From contig JBNKCL010000065.1 in the NCBI GenBank assembly GCA_050287725.1, positions 1-64,000 on the forward strand: a stretch of DNA of 64,000 bases, read 5' to 3'. Below, in pieces: positions 25,993 through 34,588 of this stretch. A program made the translations under genes and the position numbers. The first letter of the stretch is position 1. Every line of letters starts with the position of its first letter. The stretch comes from CBFDBF01 sp050287725. Its GTDB lineage: Bacteria; Pseudomonadota; Gammaproteobacteria; Chromatiales; Chromatiaceae. The notes beneath the pieces are model-generated. The model was not told where the DNA came from. It made no database searches and worked only from the letters and a program-made list of their open reading frames with translations.

Positions 25993-27624
25993 TTAATCTC
26001 TGCTCATACCGTTCAACGGAAGATGCACCAATACGCGGCAGCCGCCGTAAAACTCCGGATCGATCTCGACGCTGCCGCCGTGACCCATCACAATCTCCTG
26101 CACCATAGTCAGCCCCATGCCGGCGTGCGCCCGCGGCTGTGTCCAGCCGCAGAAAAAAGGTTCAAAGACTTTCAGGCGTTGCTCTTTCGGGACGCCGTGT
26201 CCGTTGTCGATTACCTCCACCGTCAATTCGTGACTGTCTACCTCGGTCTTCAATCGGATCTCACGATAGTCATGGCCGGATTCGCACACCGCCTTGATGG
26301 CGTTGTCGAGGAGATACTTGAACAGGCCGCGCAGGGCGTTGGTCCGGCCGGTGATCGGCGGTAGCACCGGGGTCGGCTGCCAATCCAGCACCACGCCGTT
26401 GGCAAGCAGCTTTTCCGTGGAGAGCCGGATTACCTCGTGCAGAATTTCGTTGATGTTCACCTGGGAGGATTGCTCCTTCGCCGGGTCAGGGAGTGCGCCC
26501 TGTAGGCTTGCAATCGCCTCTTCGCCGCTGGTCAGCGCCTGTTGCAGGCAACTTTGCAAGCCGCTCTCCTCCGGTAGTGGATTGGGGATCGCCAGGGCGG
26601 CCTTGATGACATTGAGCGGCGCCTGCAGTTTGAAGATGGCGCCGGAGATCGCTTCCCGCATGGTCTGCACCATCTGCTGTTCCGCCATGCCCGCCCGGAT
26701 CATGTTGAGCCTCGCTTCGTTGATGCGTTTGCGACTGGCGGTGACCTCGTTGGCGATCAACAGCAGGCAGCAGCGGCCTTGTTCCGTCTGTTTGAAATAG
26801 CTGCGGGCCTCCTCGTTCAGTTCCGCCACCCGCACCCCGGAGCAGGAGAACCAACGAGGAGAGTCGCCGCCGGGCGGATCGAGCCGCACCTCCACATTGG
26901 TGAACCCCTTTCCGATCTGGCAGACGCTGCCGAGATCGAATTCGATCTGCTGCTCCAGTGCGGCCAGAAACAGTTCCGCCGGCTCCAGCCCGCGGAAATC
27001 GCCCATCAGGGCTTTGTATGCGTGATTGTCGAACAGCACCTTGCGGTCGTGGGTGACCATCGCCACCACCATCGGGGCTGAGTTCAGCGCCTCTTCGGTC
27101 AGGCTTCGCTGAAACCGCAGACGCTGTTCAAGTTGGTGCAGCGCTGTAACATCTCGGTGCATGCCCAGGTAGTAAGCGATCTCCCCCTGGGCGTTCAGCA
27201 CCGGTGAGATGGTGATGTCCGCCAGGTACTCTTCCCGGTCATGGCGGTGGTTGATCAGCTTGCCCCGCCATACCCGCCGGTCCTGGATCGTTTCCCACAG
27301 TTCGCGGTAGACCGAGTCGGGGGTGGAATGGCTGGAGAGTACCGATTCGTTCTCCCCGATCACCTTCTCCCGCGCATAGCCGGTAAGTTGTTCAAAGGCG
27401 GAATTTACGTAGAGAATTCGGGCACTTGGGTCGGTAATGGAGATGGCGATCGGGGCCTGTTCCACCGTTTCCAGAAACAGCCTCGGAGGCAGATAGCCGT
27501 CCGCGCCCGGGGCGCTGAACGCCTCGATCACCTCCGCCGGCGTGCCCGGCGGTGGGGAGGCGAGAAATCCACGAATGGCATCGGAAAACTCGCCATCTGT
27601 CACGGGGGGCTTGTGCTGCGCCAT
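25993..27624 (-). CDS. nifL: Nitrogen fixation negative regulator NifL
   Basis: The 543-residue sensor has a PAS domain (about residues 50-160, with SITDPSARILYVNSAFEQLTGY, expected to bind FAD), a second PAS-like region (about 175-290) and a GHKL ATPase-like domain with N-box KYLLDNAIKAV, DNGHGVPKE and GMGLTMVQEIV. It holds NifA inactive under oxygen or fixed nitrogen. Where histidine kinases have H-E-L-R-x-P-L this protein reads FKLQAPL, so the phosphoacceptor His is absent. ATG 27624 was chosen over the upstream in-frame start at 27687. Confidence 0.93.
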   Translation of the reverse strand: MAQHKPPVTDGEFSDAIRGFLASPPPGTPAEVIEAFSAPGADGYLPPRLFLETVEQAPIAISITDPSARILYVNSAFEQLTGYAREKVIGENESVLSSHSTPDSVYRELWETIQDRRVWRGKLINHRHDREEYLADITISPVLNAQGEIAYYLGMHRDVTALHQLEQRLRFQRSLTEEALNSAPMVVAMVTHDRKVLFDNHAYKALMGDFRGLEPAELFLAALEQQIEFDLGSVCQIGKGFTNVEVRLDPPGGDSPRWFSCSGVRVAELNEEARSYFKQTEQGRCCLLLIANEVTASRKRINEARLNMIRAGMAEQQMVQTMREAISGAIFKLQAPLNVIKAALAIPNPLPEESGLQSCLQQALTSGEEAIASLQGALPDPAKEQSSQVNINEILHEVIRLSTEKLLANGVVLDWQPTPVLPPITGRTNALRGLFKYLLDNAIKAVCESGHDYREIRLKTEVDSHELTVEVIDNGHGVPKEQRLKVFEPFFCGWTQPRAHAGMGLTMVQEIVMGHGGSVEIDPEFYGGCRVLVHLPLNGMSRD

Positions 27625-28023
27625 GGTTATTCCATTCCTGGTGGAGAGCAAAAAACGGGACCTTTCCCCGGTTAGTGCAAATGCCATACCAGGATGGGAA
27701 CGGTGTGCCGCGGTTGTCAGATGCGCGCACAGGCGGGATCGGCCCCGCTATTTCCCTTGATTTTGTAATGGTTCTGCGTATTAATGAAATTTCACGCATC
27801 CCTATATCGCTCGTCACGCTCCCTGCATGGGTTCCCGGCGAATCGCTTCGGATGTGGATGAAATCTGTTTGACGCATGAGTCCGGATCAGAGAACGTGGT
27901 TGGTTCCGATCTGGTGGGGAATCAGCCGGTCCGGTATTCTTGTTCAGATATCTCGTGGTCAAATAACTCATTTCCCGTATGCAACGTCATGCGGCCTTTT
28001 GATGAACGCGTATTGGAGTTCCT
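27625..28023. other. Divergent regulatory region of nifLA
   Basis: About 400 bases between nifL and a secreted-protein gene. It holds the sigma-54-like nifLA promoter (27676-27691) and an inverted pair tgcgt-N14-acgca at about 27774-27799 that could be an activator site, although it does not match the NtrC consensus well. No gene seen. Confidence 0.45.
27676..27691 (-). promoter_or_regulatory. Sigma-54-like promoter of nifLA
   Basis: On the minus strand TGGTATG-GCAT-TTGCA, with GG and GC ten bases apart and a full TTGCA -12 element. Transcription would start near 27665, about 40 bases before ATG 27624. In Klebsiella the nifLA promoter is also sigma-54 dependent and NtrC activated. Confidence 0.6.
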
Positions 28024-28467
28024 ATGAGACTTTTCATGATTGGTTCGCTTCTCTTTCTGCTGTCTTCGTTGGCCTGTGCCGGTGAGTCGATAAGCGATCT
28101 CAAGGCTTTTGACGCGCAGGTTGTCGGCTGTCTGTCCAAATTCTCGAATACATCACGCTGTAATGAAAAGATTTTAGCCAGATACATCGTTCCAGGAAGT
28201 GAGGCGCAGCTCGCCCCTGTGGCAAGTCAATTGGATGATTTCATGGCCAAGTGGTTGGGGAGTGACGGGGTCTATAAAGTGCATCCGATTATGAGCAAAA
28301 AGACAGGCGACCTTTTTCTGGCAAAGACCTATTTGATAGAGGATGACAAGGGGAATCTGATGTCTTATTCCTACTCGCTGCTTAGACGTCTGGGAAAATG
28401 GTACGTTTTCTCATTTGCCATCGATAGCAACGGCGACGCGATTGAGGAAGTTTTGAGAGGGAAGTGA
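28024..28467 (+). CDS. Secreted hypothetical protein
   Basis: A 147-residue protein with a signal peptide (cleavage probably after SSLACA, about residue 19). The mature part is a small mixed alpha/beta protein with KWYVFSFAIDSNGDAIEEVL at the C-terminus. ATG 28024 is preceded by TTGGAG. No family recognised. Confidence 0.6.
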   Translation: MRLFMIGSLLFLLSSLACAGESISDLKAFDAQVVGCLSKFSNTSRCNEKILARYIVPGSEAQLAPVASQLDDFMAKWLGSDGVYKVHPIMSKKTGDLFLAKTYLIEDDKGNLMSYSYSLLRRLGKWYVFSFAIDSNGDAIEEVLRGK

Positions 28468-28492
28468 AGGATCAAAGACCGGCATATTGAGA

Positions 28493-29017
28493 ATGACGAA
28501 GATAACCGTTGCCGTTATCGGGTTGGGAATAGTTATTGTTCTTGCATTCGGCTTTTGGCATGTCTCAACCCATGGCTGGTTGGATATGCAGATACGCGAC
28601 ATTGCGGAACACGGCTACCAAACCGTCAAGGATGCGGAAATAACATTTCTGGATTCTGACGGTAATATATTGGCCGCCGGCAAGAGCGACCATGTATACG
28701 GTGTCGTGTATCTAAAACATCCTGAAGCCGGGTATTGCGTCGAGGAAGAAAGTATGGCTCCCTATTCCGAAAGGGATCGGGAAAGATGGTATGCCTGTTT
28801 TAATAAGCAAGCGAGATGGATTGTCGGGTGGGCCGGAAAAGTGAGGTACGTAGATCTGAAGTTCGACGAATGTTCCATCAAGCGGGTGCCGGTATCGGTG
28901 GTGGAATCGAAAGGGGACTGGTGGTTGTGGTGGCTCCCGCTTCCGCACATGGGTGGAAAACCCGTGACTTATTTCTCTATCAATATTCGTGTAGACGGCC
29001 CCAATTGCAAGGTGTAG
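28493..29017 (+). CDS. Membrane-anchored hypothetical protein
   Basis: A 174-residue protein with an N-terminal anchor (about residues 3-22) and a periplasmic domain rich in Trp and Cys (four Cys, including CVEEES and FDECSIKR), ending NIRVDGPNCKV. ATG 28493 is preferred to a TTG two codons upstream. It lies 26 bases after the previous gene and may share its transcript. Function unknown. Confidence 0.6.
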   Translation: MTKITVAVIGLGIVIVLAFGFWHVSTHGWLDMQIRDIAEHGYQTVKDAEITFLDSDGNILAAGKSDHVYGVVYLKHPEAGYCVEEESMAPYSERDRERWYACFNKQARWIVGWAGKVRYVDLKFDECSIKRVPVSVVESKGDWWLWWLPLPHMGGKPVTYFSINIRVDGPNCKV

Positions 29018-29177
29018 CCGCATAACTATGTAGTTTCCGGAAAAGGGGTTAAATCAGCCGCCGGTATTTGTTGAAAGGCTTTAAATCCGCCTGCAAAGTT
29101 ATTTTTGCAGACTGTGACAAGCCAGCAAAAGGATGAGTCAAAGCCTAATTGAAAAAAGGACAAATAGGAGGTCCAAA

Positions 29178-29612
29178 ATGAAAAGACGAAACATTGTGGC
29201 TTTGAGTGCGAGTGCGTTGTTTCTGATGGTTCCCCTGCAAACCTATGCCGCGGAGGACGCGTGTGTGTCGCTTCTCGTGGGGGCGGGTTATGCGGCGGAA
29301 ATGCGCATTGTTTCCGGAGATTTCAAGACCGATTGGTCCAGTTCATTTCCTATCGGAAAAACCAGGTGCCAAAGTCTTGATGGGGTGCCGGTCGGAAAAA
29401 AATTCACTGTGGAAGTACATGCTATCTTGGGGAAAACGGAATCCTGCACGCCGAGCATCACCCACAGTGAAGGTGAGGGTTCCATAACCTTTCAGGCCTG
29501 GGGAACTACCCTGAACGTGCATTGTGAAATGCCGTCGACCACGGCGGCATATTTGATGGAGTCCGGGGAAGAAGCAAAAGAGGAGAATTCAGAAACCGCC
29601 TCGGGCAAGTAA
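29178..29612 (+). CDS. Secreted hypothetical protein
   Basis: A 144-residue protein with a clear signal peptide ending TYAAED (about residue 25). Four Cys in the mature part could form two disulfides. ATG 29178 has a perfect AGGAGG, which excludes the in-frame start at 29133. A strong hairpin follows the stop. No family recognised. Confidence 0.65.
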   Translation: MKRRNIVALSASALFLMVPLQTYAAEDACVSLLVGAGYAAEMRIVSGDFKTDWSSSFPIGKTRCQSLDGVPVGKKFTVEVHAILGKTESCTPSITHSEGEGSITFQAWGTTLNVHCEMPSTTAAYLMESGEEAKEENSETASGK

Positions 29613-29623
29613 ATCAAGTAACA

Positions 29624-29660
29624 CGGATCGGCCCGGCAGCGGTGTTGCCGGGCCGATCCG
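29624..29660 (+). terminator. Strong hairpin after secreted-protein gene
   Basis: A perfect 15-bp stem (CGGATCGGCCCGGCA and its complement) with a 7-base loop, 11 bases after the stop. No T-run follows, so termination would be by the hairpin itself or Rho. Confidence 0.6.
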
Positions 29661-29725
29661 CCGCCTCACAACATACAGAGCTTTCCGGCTCAGAATATAG
29701 GTTCTTGCGATTATTGTTTGGGCAA

Positions 29726-30343
29726 ATGAAAAAAGCGCTGGTCACGATTTATAACGAGTTCGCGGCGACCTATGAGGCGAATCGCGGCATGTTCGATATG
29801 AGCGAGGTGTTCGATTCGTTTTATCGGCGTCTCGATGTTAAAAATGGGCATGCGCTTGATCTGGCCTGCGGCGCCGGCGAGCCGTTCGCGGCTACGTTTT
29901 TGAAAAACGGATGGGCGGTAACCGGGGTGGATTTTTCCGGCAAGATGCTTGAGATGGCGGCCAAATTCGTGCCGGAGATGCGAGTTATCTGTGAGGATGT
30001 CCGCAATGTCGATTTTCCGGCGGGTGAATTCGATGCGGTCACGATGATTTATGCTCTGTTCCATCTGCCGCGGGACGACCACCAGGCGCTATTGGAGAAA
30101 ATTCATTGCTGGCTCCGGCCGGGTGGAAAACTGCTGTTTACCTATGCTACGCAGGAATATACCGGGCAGGAGGAGTTTGACGGATATAAGGAGTTCATGG
30201 GGCGGCATTTATACTACTCTCATAAGAGTCCCGAGTCTTTGCGGGCGGATCTGGAGCGACTTGCTTATGAGATTGAAGGTTGGGATTACCGGGAGATCGG
30301 GGGTGAGACTTTCTTGTGGGTTACGGCCGGAAAGCCGGCCTGA
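29726..30343 (+). CDS. Class I SAM-dependent methyltransferase
   Basis: The 205-residue protein has the Rossmann methyltransferase motifs: ALDLACGAGEPFAATF (motif I), VTGVDFSGKMLEMA (acidic motif II), FDAVTMIYALFHLP and LRPGGKLLFTY. ATG 29726 begins MKKALVTIYNEFAATYE, the usual family start. The substrate cannot be told. It is followed 28 bases later by a lipoprotein gene. Confidence 0.82.
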   Translation: MKKALVTIYNEFAATYEANRGMFDMSEVFDSFYRRLDVKNGHALDLACGAGEPFAATFLKNGWAVTGVDFSGKMLEMAAKFVPEMRVICEDVRNVDFPAGEFDAVTMIYALFHLPRDDHQALLEKIHCWLRPGGKLLFTYATQEYTGQEEFDGYKEFMGRHLYYSHKSPESLRADLERLAYEIEGWDYREIGGETFLWVTAGKPA

Positions 30344-30371
30344 CCGCGTTTATGCCTCTGGATAACAGTCG

Positions 30372-30878
30372 ATGACTATTGCGGCAAGATATCTGATTGG
30401 GGTCTTGTGCGGCTGCGCGTTGTTGGCCGCTTGCAGCGAAACCGACGACACGCTGGCGATCAAGACGCTGCTCGAAACCGGAGTAAAATCCGCGGAACAG
30501 AAAAGTATCGACGATCTCATGGATCTGGCCACCGAGGACTTTGTGGCCATGCCGGGCCGGCGCGACGCGGCTATGGTTCGAAAAGTACTGTTTGCGGCAT
30601 TTATGCGGTACGGGAAATTTGCGATTCACTATCCCAGTCCCAGAATCGAGATCGCTGAAAAGGGGGATCGTGCGAGCGTCGCTTTTCCGTTTGTGATCGT
30701 ACGTCAAGACCATGAATTGCCGGGCTTGTCAGATTTATACGAGGATCCGCAGCGATGGATGGAGGCGGTCGGTGAGAAAGCGGATCTCTATCAGCTCAAT
30801 CTGCGGTTGCGTAAACAGGATGGGGATTGGCGGATTGCAGAGGCCGAACTGCACAGTTACCGTCAATCTGTCTATTGA
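30372..30878 (+). CDS. Lipoprotein, NTF2/SnoaL-like fold suspected
   Basis: A 168-residue protein with lipobox LLAAC (Cys about 21). The mature domain (IKTLLETGVKSAEQKSIDDL, then LYQLNLRLRKQDGDWRIAEA) has the helix-plus-sheet layout of NTF2-like proteins, which often have a C-terminal W-R-I/V strand. No catalytic residue can be assigned. Function unknown. Confidence 0.6.
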   Translation: MTIAARYLIGVLCGCALLAACSETDDTLAIKTLLETGVKSAEQKSIDDLMDLATEDFVAMPGRRDAAMVRKVLFAAFMRYGKFAIHYPSPRIEIAEKGDRASVAFPFVIVRQDHELPGLSDLYEDPQRWMEAVGEKADLYQLNLRLRKQDGDWRIAEAELHSYRQSVY

Positions 30879-31006
30879 TGCGAGGGTGGCGACAGATAAT
30901 GCGCGCACCGGGAATTCCGGTGGGCGCCCGCAACCGCAATAGAAAAGGTCTTGGGTTTCAGAAAAATCAGCAATCACCAAACGAATTGGTGTTGTAAGGA
31001 GGATTT

Positions 31007-31420
31007 ATGTATACAGGGGGATGCCTGTGCGGTGCCGTTCGCTTCGAACTCGATGGCGCGATTCGCAATATCGTATATTGCCACTGCTCGCAGTGCCGTA
31101 AGGCGCAAGGCAGCGCCTTTGCGACGAACGGTATTGTCGAAGCGGGAGACTTTCGAATCGTCTCAGGAGCGGACTCGCTGACCGGATATGAGTCATCGCC
31201 GGGTCAGAAAAAGTACTTCTGCCGCATCTGCGGTTCGCCGATCCTGAGTAAAACCGAGTCCAGGCCGGAGCAGGTTCGGGTGCGGTTGGGAACCATCGAA
31301 TCCGATATTACGGAGCGCCCCATGGCGCATATCTTTGTGACCTCAAAGGCCGACTGGGAAGAGATCGCCGGTGATTTGCCGCAGTATGAGGAGTATGAAC
31401 CGGGCAGGGATGAACTCTAG
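31007..31420 (+). CDS. GFA family (glutathione-dependent formaldehyde-activating-like) protein
   Basis: The 137-residue protein has the zinc-binding pattern of the family: GGCLCGAVRFE, YCHCSQCRKAQGSAF and FCRICGSPI. Family members are annotated as GFA-like, though most probably do not act on S-hydroxymethylglutathione. ATG 31007 follows AAGGAGG. A TrmO gene follows 39 bases later. Confidence 0.88.
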   Translation: MYTGGCLCGAVRFELDGAIRNIVYCHCSQCRKAQGSAFATNGIVEAGDFRIVSGADSLTGYESSPGQKKYFCRICGSPILSKTESRPEQVRVRLGTIESDITERPMAHIFVTSKADWEEIAGDLPQYEEYEPGRDEL

Positions 31421-31459
31421 TCGCCAGGGTAAAGCCGCTTGAGGTCGGATAACATCAAA

Positions 31460-31939
31460 ATGAAAATTGAATTCACTCCAATCGGAATTATCCATTCCCC
31501 ATTCGTGCGATTGGAGGATATGCCGATTCAACCGTCCGGCGCCGTCGATATCGAAGGTACGGTTGCAATATTCGAAGAGTATCGGCCGGGACTTAAAGAT
31601 CTCGGCGGGTTTTCGCATCTGATTCTGTTGTACCATTTTCACCGTGTCCGCTCGTACGAGCTCGAGGTGGTCCCGTTTCTGGATACGGAGCCGCGCGGTA
31701 TATTTGCAACCCGTGCCCCCAAGCGTCCGAATGCCATCGGTCTCTCTATAGTGCAACTGGATAAGGTTGAAGATGGGGTGCTGTATATTCGGAACGTGGA
31801 TATTTTCGACGGCACCCCGCTTCTGGATATCAAACCCTACGTTCCGGCTTTCGATGCGCAGAAAGAGGTGCGGTCCGGCTGGCTGGAAAGATCCGGGGAA
31901 GCCGTGGCCGTGAAAAAGTCGGATGGTCGGTTTGTATAA
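31460..31939 (+). CDS. trmO: tRNA t6A37 methyltransferase TrmO
   Basis: The 159-residue protein matches the TsaA/TrmO family: TPIGIIHSPF at the N-terminus, GGFSHLILLYHFHR and the signature GIFATRAPKRPNAIGLS. TrmO methylates N6 of threonylcarbamoyladenosine at position 37 of tRNA-Thr using SAM. It lacks the longer C-terminal domain of E. coli TrmO. ATG 31460 begins MKIEFTPIG; a frame from 31439 is less likely. Confidence 0.88.
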   Translation: MKIEFTPIGIIHSPFVRLEDMPIQPSGAVDIEGTVAIFEEYRPGLKDLGGFSHLILLYHFHRVRSYELEVVPFLDTEPRGIFATRAPKRPNAIGLSIVQLDKVEDGVLYIRNVDIFDGTPLLDIKPYVPAFDAQKEVRSGWLERSGEAVAVKKSDGRFV

Positions 31940-32007
31940 GAAGGAAATTTTGATTGGGTCGTTATTTTGCCGAAGAGTTGCGCTGCTTCTGAAGCCTGTT
32001 ATTCGAA

Positions 32008-32445
32008 ATGAAAACCAATAGGATTTGTGTCACCGCAGCGATGATCTTGTGCCTGTTTACCGCAACCGGCGCGGTTGCCGAGATTTTTCGCTGGACCGAC
32101 GAGAACGGAAGGACTCATTATTCGGATCGTGATCCCGGCGACCAGAAAGCGGAATCCGTGGAGGTCCGGGTCAATGTTTACAAAAGCGTCAGTTACGACA
32201 CTTCCATTTTCGATACCGGTCGGGAAGTGGAGTTGTACTCGACCAGTTGGTGTCCCTACTGCAAGAAGGCAAAAAGATATTTTGAAGCCAACAATATTCC
32301 GTTTATCGAGTACGACATTGAAAAAGATGCGGACGCAAAATCAAGATATGACCGGATGGGCGCCGCCGGCGTGCCGGTAATACTGGTCGGGAAAAAAAGA
32401 ATGAACGGATTCAGCGAAGCAGGCTTCCGGCGCATCTATCCGTAG
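32008..32445 (+). CDS. DUF4124-glutaredoxin fusion protein
   Basis: The 145-residue protein has a signal peptide (about residues 1-25), a DUF4124 segment (EIFRWTDENGRTHYSDRDP) and a C-terminal glutaredoxin domain with active site TSWCPYCKKA and the cis-Pro region AGVPVILVG. It is probably a periplasmic thiol-disulfide protein. It is followed by a Rho-independent-type terminator and the convergent TRAP operon. Confidence 0.85.
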   Translation: MKTNRICVTAAMILCLFTATGAVAEIFRWTDENGRTHYSDRDPGDQKAESVEVRVNVYKSVSYDTSIFDTGREVELYSTSWCPYCKKAKRYFEANNIPFIEYDIEKDADAKSRYDRMGAAGVPVILVGKKRMNGFSEAGFRRIYP

Positions 32446-32452
32446 CGTCCGT

Positions 32453-32485
32453 GTAAACGCATAGCGCAATGCTTACGTTTTATTG
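32453..32485 (+). terminator. Rho-independent-type terminator
   Basis: Stem GTAA/TTAC plus GCAT/ATGC around a six-base loop (32453-32476), followed by GTTTTATT. It overlaps the last codons of the convergent dctM-like gene. Confidence 0.5.
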
Positions 32486-33757
32486 TCTCCCCGGCAGCGC
32501 CAGGGAGAGCGCGGGCCAGTACGTAATGATCAGCACCGCCAACAGCAGGATCAGGAACCATGGCAGGGTGGCGCGGTAGAGCTGCAAAACCGGACGGTCG
32601 AAACGGTAACTGGCGATAAACAGATTCATGCCCACCGGCGGGGTGAAGTAACCGATCTGCATGTTGGCCAGGAAGATGATCCCCAGATGCACCGGGTCGA
32701 TGCCGTAGCCGATGGCTACCGGCAGCAGCAACGGCACCATCAGCACCAGGGCGGAGAAGATCTCCAGCATGGTTCCCAGCACCAGCAGAAACAGGTTGAG
32801 CAGGATCAGGAAGGTGATCCGGTCCGAGACCAGTTGCTGGATGGTCTGGAACAGACGGGTGGGTACCTGGGCATCGATCAGGTAGTTGGTGGAGGCGAGC
32901 GAGACGCCGAGAATCACCATCACCCCGCCCACCAGCACCATGGCCTGACGCATCACCGCCGGCAGTGTCCGCAGGGTGATCTCGCGCCGGATCAGCACCT
33001 CCACCACCAGTACATAGAGGGCGGTGACCGCCGCCGCCTCGGAGATGGCGAAAAAGCCGCTATAGATGCCCCCCAGCACCACCACCGGGAGCGGCAGCTC
33101 CCAACCCGCCTCCCGCAGCGCCGCCCCCGCCTCCGACGCCGAGAAGGGGATGAGCGGTTGCCCGCGGGCGCACCAGACGCTCCAGCCGGCCAGCAGCACC
33201 AGCATCAGCAGGCCGGGCAGGATGCCGGCCAGGAACATGGCGTCCACCGTGATATCGCCGCCGATGCCGAGCTGCTGGGCGATCACGGCGTACAAGATCA
33301 GCGGCAGGGCCGGGGCGAACAGCAGCCCCAGGCTGCCGGAGGTGGTGACCAGTCCGAGGCCGAAGTTCTCCCGGTAGCCGGCCTGGGTGAGGGCCGGATA
33401 GAGCAGGGCGCCGAGGGCGACGATGGTGACGCCGGAGGCCCCGGTAAAGGCGGTGAACAGCGCGCAGGCCACCAGCGAGACGATGGCCAGCCCCCCCGGC
33501 ATCCACCCGAGCAGGGCGCGGGTGACCCGCACCAGCCGTTGCGGCGCCCGGCTTTCGCTGAGCAGATAACCGGCGAAGGTGAACAGCGGGATCGCCAGCA
33601 AGACCGGCATCTCCGCGATCCGAAAGAACTCGATGGCCACCACCGAGAGGTCCACCCCGGAGCGGTGAAAGCCCAGCAGGGCGCCGGCGGCGATGATCAC
33701 GAACAGGGGGGTCCCCAGCAATGCCAGCAGGAGCAGCAGCAGGCCGGTGAGGATCAC
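32480..33757 (-). CDS. dctM: TRAP transporter large permease (DctM-like)
   Basis: The 425-residue protein has about 12 hydrophobic segments and DctM-family stretches: FTAFTGASGVTIVALGALLYPAL, GSLGLLFAPALPLILYAV, LVLGTMLEIFSALVLMVPLL and QIGYFTPPVGMNLF. It is the ion-coupled translocating subunit for an organic acid or similar solute. GTG 33757 overlaps the stop of the small permease (GTGA) with GGAGG upstream; the longer frame to 33925 is not membrane-like. Confidence 0.92.
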   Translation of the reverse strand: MILTGLLLLLLALLGTPLFVIIAAGALLGFHRSGVDLSVVAIEFFRIAEMPVLLAIPLFTFAGYLLSESRAPQRLVRVTRALLGWMPGGLAIVSLVACALFTAFTGASGVTIVALGALLYPALTQAGYRENFGLGLVTTSGSLGLLFAPALPLILYAVIAQQLGIGGDITVDAMFLAGILPGLLMLVLLAGWSVWCARGQPLIPFSASEAGAALREAGWELPLPVVVLGGIYSGFFAISEAAAVTALYVLVVEVLIRREITLRTLPAVMRQAMVLVGGVMVILGVSLASTNYLIDAQVPTRLFQTIQQLVSDRITFLILLNLFLLVLGTMLEIFSALVLMVPLLLPVAIGYGIDPVHLGIIFLANMQIGYFTPPVGMNLFIASYRFDRPVLQLYRATLPWFLILLLAVLIITYWPALSLALPGRQ

Positions 33758-34242
33758 TTGGCCTCCATCTTCTCGGTGGCACCGGTCACGGCTGCCAGCA
33801 GGAAACGCAGGGCGATGACGCCGAATCCAAACGGCAGGATCAGCTCGCCCATCCAGGCCGGCAGGAGGGAGAACAACAGCGTGCCGTCCGCCCGTTCCAG
33901 CAAAACGAAGCGTCCGGCATGCCACGCCAGGAGTCCGCAGATACCGGCGGCGAAACCGTCGGTCACCCGCTGGGCGACCTGTTTGATGTGGGGCGGCAGA
34001 AAGCGGGAGAGGAGATCGATCCGGATATGGTTATGGTCCCTGGTGGCCGCCATCGCTCCCAGCAGCGCCAGCCACAATACCAGCAGCCGCAGTACCGGAT
34101 CGGCCCACGACAGACCGGTCTCCAGAAGATCGCGCAGCAGGATCTGGGTGGTGGCCAGCAGGATCATGCTCAGCAACAGCAGCATCAGGACGCCGTCCTC
34201 CAACCGGAGCAGAATCCGATGCCACCGCCGTAAGGTCTCCAC
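33754..34242 (-). CDS. dctQ: TRAP transporter small permease (DctQ-like)
   Basis: A 162-residue protein with four hydrophobic helices and the DctQ element LGAMAATRDHNHIRIDLL. It forms the membrane complex with the large permease, which it overlaps by four bases. It starts three bases after the cupin gene. Confidence 0.88.
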   Translation of the reverse strand: METLRRWHRILLRLEDGVLMLLLLSMILLATTQILLRDLLETGLSWADPVLRLLVLWLALLGAMAATRDHNHIRIDLLSRFLPPHIKQVAQRVTDGFAAGICGLLAWHAGRFVLLERADGTLLFSLLPAWMGELILPFGFGVIALRFLLAAVTGATEKMEAK

Positions 34243-34245
34243 CGT

Positions 34246-34575
34246 TTAGCTCCCAGCCGGCTCGGCGTGGATGTGAACCGTGAGCCAGATGCAGCGGGGT
34301 TCGTCCGAGGTGTCGAGCACCCGGTGCAAGGTCCGGGCCGGGATCAAGAGCGAATCCCCCGCATGCAGCCGCCAGCGCCGATCTCCCATTTCCAGGTCGG
34401 CCCACCCCTGCAGCAGGGCGATCCATTCGTCCTGCTCCTGATTCATGGTTTCGGTTGCGGTATGGGGCGGGCTCACGATGCGTTCCACCCGGACGTTGCT
34501 GCTGGTCAACAACTCCCGGAACTCCTCGTCCGCGGTCACTTCCGGAAGCTGGGAAAAAAGATTAAAGATCGGCAT
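34246..34575 (-). CDS. Cupin domain protein within TRAP operon
   Basis: The 109-residue protein is a single cupin barrel: DEWIALLQGWADLEM, then LHAGDSLLIPARTLHRVL, including the G-x5-P-x-x-x-x-H pattern. The first-motif His positions are partly replaced, so metal binding is uncertain. It lies between the substrate-binding protein and the small permease with gaps of 13 and 3 bases. A role in handling or sensing the transported substrate is inference. Confidence 0.82.
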   Translation of the reverse strand: MPIFNLFSQLPEVTADEEFRELLTSSNVRVERIVSPPHTATETMNQEQDEWIALLQGWADLEMGDRRWRLHAGDSLLIPARTLHRVLDTSDEPRCIWLTVHIHAEPAGS

Positions 34576-34588
34576 GCCGAATTCCGTT

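Noticed and set aside
27715..27731. Possible NifA site upstream of nifLA (TGT...ACA)
   Set aside because: The spacer is 11 bases, not 10, so it does not fit the NifA consensus.
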